Source of the DNA: Acidobacteriota bacterium
GTDB taxonomy: Bacteria > Acidobacteriota > Vicinamibacteria > Vicinamibacterales > UBA8438
NCBI GenBank assembly: GCA_012963185.1
Contig: DTWD01000084.1
Span: 1-5,844 of the forward strand
DNA: 5,844 nt
Reading direction: 5' to 3'
The translations under genes were made by a program, and so were the position numbers. Positions 1 through 5,474 of the stretch are shown piece by piece (position 1 is the first letter of the stretch; every line of letters begins with the position of its first letter). The notes beneath the pieces were generated by a model, which searched no databases, was not told where the DNA came from, and saw nothing but the letters and a program-made list of their open reading frames with translations.

Positions 1-1
1 A

Positions 2-685
2 TTTCTGCTTGGGATGATTGACAAGCGTGCGATTGCGGAAACTGGCAGCCTCGCTGCCAAGGTAACTCCGCTTGCTCGGATTGCCCCTTATGGCCGGGAA
101 TCGGCGGCGTGGGCTGTCAAACAGGCACTTGATATCGGATTGATGGGGCTTATTTTCCCATCTATTGAAACACCGGAGCAGGCGCGTGCGGCAGTGCAGG
201 CGATGCGCTATCCACAGCGGCGTAATTCACCATATCCGCAGCCTACGGGTCTTCGCGGTTCTGGTGCAGCCATCGGGAGTTGGTTATGGGGGTTATCGGG
301 CGCCGACTATACGCAGCGTGCAGATACGTGGCCACTTAACCCGGACGGAGACTTGGTCGCCTTGATGATGATTGAGTCCGCTCAGGGGGTACGCAACGCG
401 GCCGCCATTGCGTCGGTACCGGGAGTCGCGGGGTTTTATGTCGGGCCGAGTGATTTGTCGAATTCCCTCGGAGTTGCGCGAAGCGATCCGGAAGTCGAGG
501 AAGCTATTCAAACAATCGTGGGCGTCTGCGTCACGCAAGGTATCGCGTGCGGCATTACGGCGAGTGCGACTGATATGCCACGTCGGATCGAACAGGGTTT
601 CACAATCCTGGGTGCTGGTCGAGCTGGTGGAGGTCTAACAGCAGGTAACGCCGAGGCCGTTCGCGTCGGACGTTCGGCACGATGA
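2..685 (+). CDS. HpcH/HpaI aldolase / citrate lyase-type protein, 5'-truncated by the window edge
   Basis: This is the C-terminal part of a class II, metal-dependent aldolase of the HpcH/HpaI family, which forms or cleaves C-C bonds between pyruvate-type enolates and aldehydes (or acyl-CoA in the related citrate lyase beta/malyl-CoA lyases). The frame is open to the left edge (F-L-L-G precedes the Met at 14), and that Met aligns inside the domain, so the true start and the catalytic-His region lie outside the window. Counting from Met14, R22 (TPLARIAP) matches the substrate-binding Arg of E. coli HpaI, E121 (MMIES) and D147 (VGPSDLS) match the two metal ligands, and SIETPEQARAAVQAMRYP is the usual helix after the fourth strand. 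Residues about 70-112 (ending ADTWPLNPDG) are longer than in HpaI and mark a subfamily of unknown substrate. The gene ends with TGA. Family assignment is firm; the substrate cannot be told. Confidence 0.88.
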   Translation, partial: FLLGMIDKRAIAETGSLAAKVTPLARIAPYGRESAAWAVKQALDIGLMGLIFPSIETPEQARAAVQAMRYPQRRNSPYPQPTGLRGSGAAIGSWLWGLSGADYTQRADTWPLNPDGDLVALMMIESAQGVRNAAAIASVPGVAGFYVGPSDLSNSLGVARSDPEVEEAIQTIVGVCVTQGIACGITASATDMPRRIEQGFTILGAGRAGGGLTAGNAEAVRVGRSAR

Positions 686-724
686 GATAGGAACTCAAGT
701 CACGGCGCGTGGTGAGAACGCTCG

Positions 725-759
725 AAAAAAGCCCCGAACTGCTGAAAGGTATTCTCGGC
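725..759 (-). terminator. Weak intrinsic terminator candidate for the amidohydrolase gene
   Basis: In the convergent 119-bp gap, read on the minus strand, a short imperfect stem (CCGA at 758-755 with TCGG at 737-734, extendable by one G-C pair across a two-base bulge) is followed closely by a run of six T (730-725). The T run is clear, but the stem is short and its loop is about 17 nt, so this is only a candidate. No comparable T run follows a hairpin on the plus strand for the aldolase gene. Confidence 0.25.
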
Positions 760-804
760 GGGTTCTTTCCGTGTCTCCGTAAGTTGCGTTCGGCCGCGTC
801 GTTC

Positions 805-2181
805 CTAGTTGGCTTCGGCAGATGTCCAGTTAGTACTCAGCGTATTCCGATCGATGGCCTCACCAGCGAGGTACACACCGGCAATCCTTCGCGTATTACG
901 AATGTCGTCGAGTGGACTTGCTTCGAGAATTATGAAGTCTGCACGAGCACCTGGTCTCAATCGACCGGAGTAACTGAACCCTAGACGGTCTGCGGAACGG
1001 CTTGTGGCTGTGCGAAGCGCATCCATGGGGGAGATTCCTGCTTCGACCATCAGGGCTAATTCGCGGTGTGCCGAAAAGCCATAAAAATGATCTTGCACAC
1101 CAGAGTCTGAACCGAGAACGAGTGCAGCACCAGCGGCGTACAACTTGGCGAGACTACGCTCCATCTGGTCATATGATTGCGATGCACGTGCTGCATTTTC
1201 AGGATTCCGGGTTTCAAATGCTTCTGTCGCGCGTGCCAAGACTGCGGGTTCGAGTGAGGAGATGAGTAATGGATCGCTCAGCCAGTCTGGTGGTGAGCTG
1301 TGTCGACCGCGTTCAGAAATTCCTAGATTGGGCATGACAAAAACATCCTGCTCGACAATCGCAGTAACCAAGGTGTCATCCATTTCCTTATCTCGGACAA
1401 GGTGAGCGAAGCCATCGACACCGGCATCGACAAGGTCTTCAGCGTCTTCGTGGTAGAACACATGGGCGATGACGTCGAGTCCGTGTTGGTGGGCCTCATC
1501 GATAATCGCTCTATACAGTGGAGGTGAAAGCTTTTCTACTGAGCCACCACGATCGTCGACCCAAATTTTGACAAACGCCACACCGTCCGCTGCAAGGTCC
1601 CGGACGTACTGGCGTCCTTCTTCTTCAGTGGTCACGCCGTAGGCTGAGGGACGCAAGGCCGACGCACCCGGTCCGGCATTTGGTGCGGCAAGGCCTCTGC
1701 CAGCCGTCTCAAGACGTGTGCCGCTCAGGGACTTGCTGAGTTGGTCGTTCTGGATTTCGCGCCAGGTTGGTCCTGCATCGGTACCCATCGACACGATGAC
1801 ACCAATTCCGTGAAAGGCATACCGGTTGAGATGATCTAAAATGTTGTCGCGGGTGTAGTTCGCTTCTTCGTACGTTAAGCCTTTTTGAAAGCCTACGTGT
1901 CCATGGAGGTTGACGAGCGCTGGCATGATAGTCATACCGGTTATATCCACGGTTTGTGCCCCGTCCGGAATAATTACCTCGTTTTGTGAGCCGACGGCGC
2001 GGATTGTTCCCTGGTCGATGACGACACGGCCTGCTTGAATGGGCTCTGCTTGGTCACCAATGATGACTTGAGCACCGTCGTACACGATGGCGGTGCTTTG
2101 AGCCACGGGCTCCGGCACGGGTGCATTCGTGCAGGCGGTTGAGACGAATAACAAGATATAAGTTACGCCGCGTAATTCCAT
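805..2181 (-). CDS. Exported amidohydrolase family protein (imidazolonepropionase/prolidase-like), probable lipoprotein
   Basis: This is a 458-residue metal-dependent hydrolase with the composite fold of the amidohydrolase superfamily. Residues ~30-88 form the N-terminal beta-sandwich part, the TIM barrel follows, and the sandwich closes at the C-terminus (RPGARADFIILEASPLDDI). All expected metal and catalytic ligands are visible: HxH at H93/H95 (NLHGH), the carboxylated lysine K205 (FVKIWVDD), H240 (IAHVFY), H260 (FAHLV) and D359 (LGSDSG), so it should be a binuclear active enzyme. Imidazolonepropionase-like relatives include prolidases acting on Xaa-Pro dipeptides and other cyclic amide or carbamate hydrolases; the substrate is not deducible here. 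The N-terminus is a short hydrophobic segment ending STAC with Cys17, a plausible but non-ideal lipobox (Ser at -3), suggesting lipidation and a periplasmic location. The ATG at 2181 is preferred over an in-frame GTG at 2187 because the Shine-Dalgarno sequence covers that GTG. The stop is TAG. Confidence 0.9.
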   Translation of the reverse strand: MELRGVTYILLFVSTACTNAPVPEPVAQSTAIVYDGAQVIIGDQAEPIQAGRVVIDQGTIRAVGSQNEVIIPDGAQTVDITGMTIMPALVNLHGHVGFQKGLTYEEANYTRDNILDHLNRYAFHGIGVIVSMGTDAGPTWREIQNDQLSKSLSGTRLETAGRGLAAPNAGPGASALRPSAYGVTTEEEGRQYVRDLAADGVAFVKIWVDDRGGSVEKLSPPLYRAIIDEAHQHGLDVIAHVFYHEDAEDLVDAGVDGFAHLVRDKEMDDTLVTAIVEQDVFVMPNLGISERGRHSSPPDWLSDPLLISSLEPAVLARATEAFETRNPENAARASQSYDQMERSLAKLYAAGAALVLGSDSGVQDHFYGFSAHRELALMVEAGISPMDALRTATSRSADRLGFSYSGRLRPGARADFIILEASPLDDIRNTRRIAGVYLAGEAIDRNTLSTNWTSAEAN

Positions 2182-2186
2182 CGACA

Positions 2187-2193
2187 CCTCCTT
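2187..2193 (-). promoter_or_regulatory. Strong Shine-Dalgarno site of the amidohydrolase gene
   Basis: On the minus strand AAGGAGG lies 5 nt before the ATG at 2181. It overlaps the alternative in-frame GTG (2187-2185), which cannot then serve as the initiator, so this site decides the start. It is the strongest ribosome-binding match I see in the window. Confidence 0.8.
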
Positions 2194-2216
2194 CGTATCA
2201 TAATGCGCCCTTCAGT

Positions 2217-3197
2217 ATGAAAGTTCTTGTGACTGGTGGGGCGGGTTACATTGGCAGCGTGGTCGCCGAGCGTCTTCTCGGCCGGGGGAACACGGTCGTT
2301 GTGTTGGACAGCTTGGTTCGTGGTCATCGGATGGCCATTCCGAATGAGGCAGAGTTCATTCGTGGGGATCTTCGTGATCGTGATTGGCTGATACGTGCCG
2401 TTGCGGATGTGCGACCAGACGTCGTGGCGCATCTGGCCGGCGAAGCCTTGGTCGGTGAATCAGTAACTGATCCGGCAAAATTTTTTGATGTCAATGTCCA
2501 TGGCGGACTGAATCTGCTTGATGCGATGGTCAACGCCGGAGTGAATCGCTTGGTGTTTTCATCGACAGCGGCCGTCTATGGCGAACCAGCAGCGGTCCCG
2601 ATCACTGAGGATGCGGCCAGGGTGCCTGTGAATGCGTACGGGGCCTCCAAGTGGTGCTTTGAACAGATGCTTCCCTGGTACGCTACCGCCTATGGACTTC
2701 GGCATATTTCCTTTCGTTATTTCAACGCGTGTGGTGCAACCGTTGAACGGGGAGAGTTTCATGTTCCCGAAACCCACTTGATCGCAATCCTGTTAGAAGT
2801 AGCGCTGGGGTTGCGTGATGAGATACGGCTGTTCGGAGATGATTACGAGACGCCAGATGGAACGTGTATCCGTGACTATATTCATGTGAGTGATATTGCG
2901 GATGCTCATGTGTTAGCTCTTTCAAGTATTGACGACCTCGACTCGGGAGCATTCAATCTTGGGACGGGAACCGGCTTTTCGAATCGAGACGTTATTGAGT
3001 CTGTTCGACGGGTGACAGGGCACCCCATTCCGGTGGTACCTGCACCGCGGCGTAATGGTGACCCAGCGAGACTTGTTGCGAGTGCTGCGCGTGCGACCGA
3101 TGTGTTCGGCTGGAGGCCAGCCTATCCGACACTTGATGCGATGGTCGAAACTGCTTGGGCGTGGCGGAAGGACCGGCTCCAGCCTTACACGCCGTAG
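2217..3197 (+). CDS. galE: UDP-glucose 4-epimerase
   Basis: This is a 326-residue extended short-chain dehydrogenase/reductase that interconverts UDP-glucose and UDP-galactose in the Leloir pathway and supplies UDP-Gal for surface polysaccharides; it is cytoplasmic. The N-terminus is the NAD-binding loop TGGAGYIGS (residues 6-14), with D31 at the end of the second strand. The catalytic set is S115/S116/T117 (FSSTAAVYG) with Y141 and K145 (YGASK). FRYFNACGA (166-174) and PDGTCIRDYIHVSDIADAH (213-231) are GalE signatures. The ATG at 2217 puts the Rossmann strand at the very N-terminus; the frame is open upstream, but that stretch has no family similarity. There is no clear Shine-Dalgarno sequence. 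The residue aligned from memory with Tyr299 of E. coli GalE is Leu (DPARLVASA), as in many non-enteric GalEs, so UDP-GlcNAc activity is possible. It is divergent from the amidohydrolase gene with only 35 bp between them, so its promoter probably lies inside that gene. No other gal gene is present. Confidence 0.93.
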   Translation: MKVLVTGGAGYIGSVVAERLLGRGNTVVVLDSLVRGHRMAIPNEAEFIRGDLRDRDWLIRAVADVRPDVVAHLAGEALVGESVTDPAKFFDVNVHGGLNLLDAMVNAGVNRLVFSSTAAVYGEPAAVPITEDAARVPVNAYGASKWCFEQMLPWYATAYGLRHISFRYFNACGATVERGEFHVPETHLIAILLEVALGLRDEIRLFGDDYETPDGTCIRDYIHVSDIADAHVLALSSIDDLDSGAFNLGTGTGFSNRDVIESVRRVTGHPIPVVPAPRRNGDPARLVASAARATDVFGWRPAYPTLDAMVETAWAWRKDRLQPYTP

Positions 3198-3384
3198 TGG
3201 TCGTACGTTAAAGACCCTTACTTAAACATCTGAATAGGTGTGCGAGGTGTTTTGCGCAACGGTCCCGTTCTCAATGGGGTGAGCGGTACTAAACGTAAAG
3301 AGCGACGGATATTCCGGTTAGCAGGAACATTTGCCGTGCCCCCCCAATCGCTACGAGAGGCATATAATCAATCGTCGGCGGCAT
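3198..3384. other. Convergent intergenic gap without a gene
   Basis: This 187-bp stretch separates the 3' ends of galE and the selenoprotein gene. I find no credible reading frame. It holds a bulged hairpin at 3265-3286 (CCG + CTCA paired with TGAG + CGG, loop ATGGGG), a tiny CGGA-TAT-TCCG hairpin near 3306-3316, an 8-bp palindrome TTGCGCAA at 3252-3259, and a run of seven C at 3339-3345. Neither hairpin is followed by a T run on either strand, so neither is a convincing intrinsic terminator. Confidence 0.5.
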
Positions 3385-4521
3385 TTAACGCGCCCGCTGT
3401 CGGTCCAGTTGATTAACCGTTAGTGTCCATGTGAGTGGGACAGAGACCGGATTAAAACAGACCTTGTCATCACAGGCCTGATAGTCGAGCTGTCCCGTCA
3501 ACGTCAAAACATCAAGTTGCGCCAATTGTTCAGCAGCTTCAGGAGAACCACCGACAACGATTTCCTGGATTAGCTGAAAGGGTTGCATGAATACGTCTGC
3601 GCGCTCATCGAGTGGTTCGAAGTAATAGCTCTCCGATGGCGGATATTGAATCGGTAAGGCACGAATAAAATCTGGGGTGTCGAGTTGAAGGTCGATAACC
3701 CGATACCCTAGTTCTGACGCGCTTGGCGCGTACACGTGCATATTGGGTTTTGGAGTGATGTCGAGTGCGAGATGAAAGCGGCTGCCCACAGTGATATCCG
3801 GGTTGCTTTGCGACGCAACAATGTCGAGATGCGGGGTTTCTCCGGTACTACCGGAAATGCCAGAGATGGGTGCCCCAAGTTTCAACATGATGTTCGCGGC
3901 AGTGTTCCGTTCGCGATAGAACTCTTCAAAAAATCGGGACGTGACGCGACCGTCTCTGTCCACGACGAATGTGCCAGGAAACGGCGTGCCAACAATCATG
4001 GGGTTCGCGCCAAATACCGAAACGTATTTTTCAACATCAGCTTTGACCGCAGCGTCATCTTTATTTTCGCCGATGCCTTCCTCCGCAACGTGGTTGTAAA
4101 TTCCGAACGCACGAATTACTGCGGAATCGTCATCCGAGAGAAGTGGTACGTCTGTAATGCCACGGCGTTGTGCGAAGGCGGCTAGCACTTCTTCAGTGTC
4201 GTAACTAATAGCGGCGATACCGAGACCTTGTGCCCGGAGTTCAGTAAACCGTTCTTGCAGCTCCACGAGCTGCGCTTTGCAGTATGGTCACCAGTCGGCC
4301 GACCGGTGAAAGAGGATCATGGCACCTTCTTCACCCATAATTGATTCAAGGGTCTGAACCGTCCCGTTTTGGTCAGGGAGCGCAAATTCAGGTATCCGCT
4401 CTCCAACTTGTGGACCGAGTGAGGCCACGTCAATTTCTTCACGGTCCTGTGTGTTGGCAGGGGTCTGCATGACGAACAGGATACAGGTTCCTATTATGAG
4501 GGCCGACAGGCAGTGTTTCAT
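3385..4521 (-). CDS. Exported redoxin-DsbD alpha-like fusion selenoprotein (Sec at in-frame TGA, UPYC motif)
   Basis: A single frame encodes 378 residues if the TGA at 4288-4290 is read as selenocysteine (Sec78). Residues 1 to ~23 look like a Sec signal peptide (MKHC, then a hydrophobic stretch LSALIIGTCILFVM), so the protein is probably periplasmic. Residues ~37-218 form an AhpC/TSA-redoxin thioredoxin fold: GERIPEFALPDQNG, then FHRSADW-Sec-PYCKAQLVELQ, then ISYD, PLLSDDD and the cis-Pro region TPFPGTFVVDRDGRV (~179-193). Sec78 and C81 form a UxxC pair like the CPYC of glutaredoxins. The Thr/Ser three residues before the peroxidatic Cys of classic peroxiredoxins is absent (Ala75), so this is a redoxin rather than a typical AhpC. 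Residues ~230-370 resemble the DsbD N-terminal (alpha) domain, with C350/C355 in YQACDDKVCFNP. Exact function (peroxidase, thiol-disulfide oxidoreductase or reductase) is unknown. If recoding were denied, this would be two fragments of 77 and ~293 residues. It is transcribed alone; the start at 4521 has a good SD. Confidence 0.87.
4257..4273 (-). promoter_or_regulatory. Putative bacterial SECIS hairpin
   Basis: In the mRNA, GCAGCUC (4273-4267), loop GUG (4266-4264) and GAGCUGC (4263-4257) form a perfect 7-bp stem. The stem starts 14 nt after the UGA and the loop starts 21 nt after it. Bacterial SECIS elements lie just downstream of the UGA inside the coding region, with a small apical loop carrying a G in its first positions that SelB contacts, and this hairpin meets those criteria. 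Caveat: it is encoded by Gln-Leu-Val-Glu-Leu-Gln, and common GC-rich codons for that peptide could form part of the stem by chance. Confidence 0.68.
4288..4290 (-). other. Selenocysteine codon (recoded in-frame TGA)
   Basis: The TGA replaces the first Cys of a CPYC-type redox motif. Upstream it reads S-A-D-W and downstream P-Y-C-K with no frame change, and family similarity continues on both sides. The following base is C, a weak termination context in bacteria that favours recoding. TGA is an ordinary stop for the aldolase gene at 683-685, so a code with reassigned TGA is unlikely. Confidence 0.85.
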
Positions 4522-4528
4522 GGTGGAA

Positions 4529-4532
4529 TCCT
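4529..4532 (-). promoter_or_regulatory. Shine-Dalgarno site of the selenoprotein gene
   Basis: On the minus strand AGGA (in TAGGATT) is 7 nt upstream of the ATG at 4521. This supports the start that places a signal peptide at the N-terminus. Confidence 0.55.
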
Positions 4533-4689
4533 ACCACTGAGACCGGCACACACCAAAGAGAGGGTAGACTTAAATGGATGCCGTCAAGGTTGTTAATTCT
4601 TGTTCAATAAGACGACGGTTGATGATGTTGAATCGGAAGTTCTCCAGGTTTTGGGTTACCCGGAACAACGGTAAGATAAGAACAGAGAA

Positions 4690-4704
4690 GAGTCATTCTG
4701 ACTC
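4690..4704. repeat. Perfect inverted repeat in the leader of the LolA-like gene
   Basis: GAGTCA, spacer TTC, then TGACTC is an exact 6-bp inverted repeat ending 8 nt before the ATG at 4713. It abuts the weak purine-rich GTAGGG (4705-4710), the only SD-like sequence available. It could be a regulator-binding palindrome or an mRNA hairpin that limits or positions ribosome entry; a chance occurrence is also possible. Confidence 0.4.
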
Positions 4705-4712
4705 GTAGGGAT

Positions 4713-5468
4713 ATGAACAAACGACTCGTTGGCCTGTTTGTTGCGGGCTGTGTGATCGTACCAAGTCTGGTGACCGCGCAAACCGATCCTTTGGAAATCA
4801 TTAATCGGGTTGACCGCTTGTTGCGTGGTGACTCAAGCCGGGGCGTGGCCACGATGGAAGTCGTCACGGAGAATTGGGAGCGGGAGATGACGATGGAACT
4901 CTGGTCTCTCGGTACTGACTATTCGCTCGTGCGATTGCGTGCACCTCGCAAAGAGGCGGGGACGGCGACGCTCATGGCTGACGGTGATATTTGGAATTAC
5001 CTACCAAAAGTCGATCGGACGATCAAGATCCCATCCTCGATGATGGGGGGAGCGTGGATGGGTTCGCATTTTACGAATGATGACCTGGTGAAAGAGAGTC
5101 AACTGATTGATGACTATGATGTGGAGTTGATTTTTGACGGTGACCGAGATGGTATGAATGTCTGGGAATTTCGTCTAACTCCGAAACCAACCGCTGCGGT
5201 CGTCTGGGGGCATATTGAATACCAGGTTCGGCAGGACGATTACATGCCGTTGTGGACAAGGTTTTACGACGAGGATGGCGAATTATCTCGCACGATGATG
5301 TACAGCGGTTTTTCAGAATTGGGAGGGCGGCTAGTGCCAGCGGTTATGGAGATGCAGCCTGCTGATAAACCCGGTGAGCGCACCTCAATCCAGTATCAAG
5401 AACTTGAGTTTGATATTGGCATTGAGCAGTCGTTCTTTTCTCTCCGAAATCTTCAACGTCAACGATAA
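4713..5468 (+). CDS. LolA-like outer membrane lipoprotein-sorting protein
   Basis: This is a 251-residue periplasmic protein of the LolA-like family (COG2834/PF17131 type). Its half-barrel fold is thought to carry lipoproteins or lipids between the inner membrane and the outer membrane. Residues 1-22 are a clear signal peptide (MNKR, hydrophobic core, cleavage after VTA, giving mature QTDPLEII). The domain shows the usual order of features: EIINRVDRLLRG, then GVATMEVVTENW, LVRLRAPRKEAGTATLMADGDIW with NYLPKVDRTIKIP, the family hallmark MGSHFTNDDLV (116-126), and a C-terminal strand set ending near FDIGIEQSFFSLRNL. It is full length for the family. The stop TAA is 6 bp from the permease ATG, so the two are probably co-transcribed; this pairing with FtsX-like permeases recurs in many bacteria and supports a Lol- or MacB-like exporter. 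The SD is weak (GTAGGG, only 2 nt from the ATG) behind a leader hairpin. It is not classical LolA, so I give no symbol. Confidence 0.88.
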   Translation: MNKRLVGLFVAGCVIVPSLVTAQTDPLEIINRVDRLLRGDSSRGVATMEVVTENWEREMTMELWSLGTDYSLVRLRAPRKEAGTATLMADGDIWNYLPKVDRTIKIPSSMMGGAWMGSHFTNDDLVKESQLIDDYDVELIFDGDRDGMNVWEFRLTPKPTAAVVWGHIEYQVRQDDYMPLWTRFYDEDGELSRTMMYSGFSELGGRLVPAVMEMQPADKPGERTSIQYQELEFDIGIEQSFFSLRNLQRQR

Positions 5469-5474
5469 CTCTCT

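Larger units (their letters stand above)
4522..4712. promoter_or_regulatory. Divergent control region between the selenoprotein gene and the LolA-like operon
   Basis: Both neighbours start outward from this 191-bp gap, so it should hold at least two promoters. For the selenoprotein gene (minus strand) there is a good -35-like TTGACG at 4587-4582, with a poor -10 (TACCCT, 4566-4561) at a short 15-bp spacing. For the plus strand, TAAGAT at 4672-4677 could be a -10, but no good -35 lies at the right distance. The existence of promoters is inferred from gene layout; the individual boxes are weak. Confidence 0.4.

Noticed and set aside
709..1405. Plus-strand reading frames opposite the amidohydrolase
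   Set aside because: They have no recognisable domains, overlap one another, and lie antisense to a gene with a complete set of catalytic residues.
2196..2204. TATCATAAT as a -10 promoter box for galE or, on the other strand, TATGAT for the amidohydrolase
   Set aside because: No acceptable -35 lies at the right spacing on either strand. On the minus strand the resulting transcript would start inside or after the Shine-Dalgarno site.
2203..2220. Five-codon leader frame (MRPSV) whose TGA overlaps the galE ATG
   Set aside because: It has no Shine-Dalgarno sequence and is too short to separate from chance; no attenuation-like structure accompanies it.
3339..3345. Run of seven C
   Set aside because: It is an isolated homopolymer in a non-coding gap with no associated structure; at most it is a spot prone to sequencing error.
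3736..4185. 149-codon plus-strand reading frame antisense to the selenoprotein gene
   Set aside because: It has no family resemblance, a low-complexity Arg/Asn/Val-rich composition typical of an antisense shadow, and no SD. The opposite strand holds a clear conserved protein.
4212..4240. Alternative SECIS with a GGUCU-containing loop (CCG...CGG) further downstream
   Set aside because: It has only a 3-bp stem and starts roughly 50 nt after the UGA, beyond the usual bacterial distance.
3385..4266. A separate gene starting at GTG 4266, with 4288-4521 as an independent 77-residue protein
   Set aside because: Both pieces share one frame, the split falls inside a thioredoxin-fold active site, the GTG has no Shine-Dalgarno sequence, and the downstream piece would lack its first strand and signal peptide. 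Selenocysteine recoding explains everything with one event.
3385..4521. Pseudogene by nonsense mutation
   Set aside because: The single TGA is at the exact catalytic position where Sec replaces Cys, a SECIS-like hairpin follows, and no other lesion is seen in 378 codons. It cannot be fully excluded without the rest of the genome.
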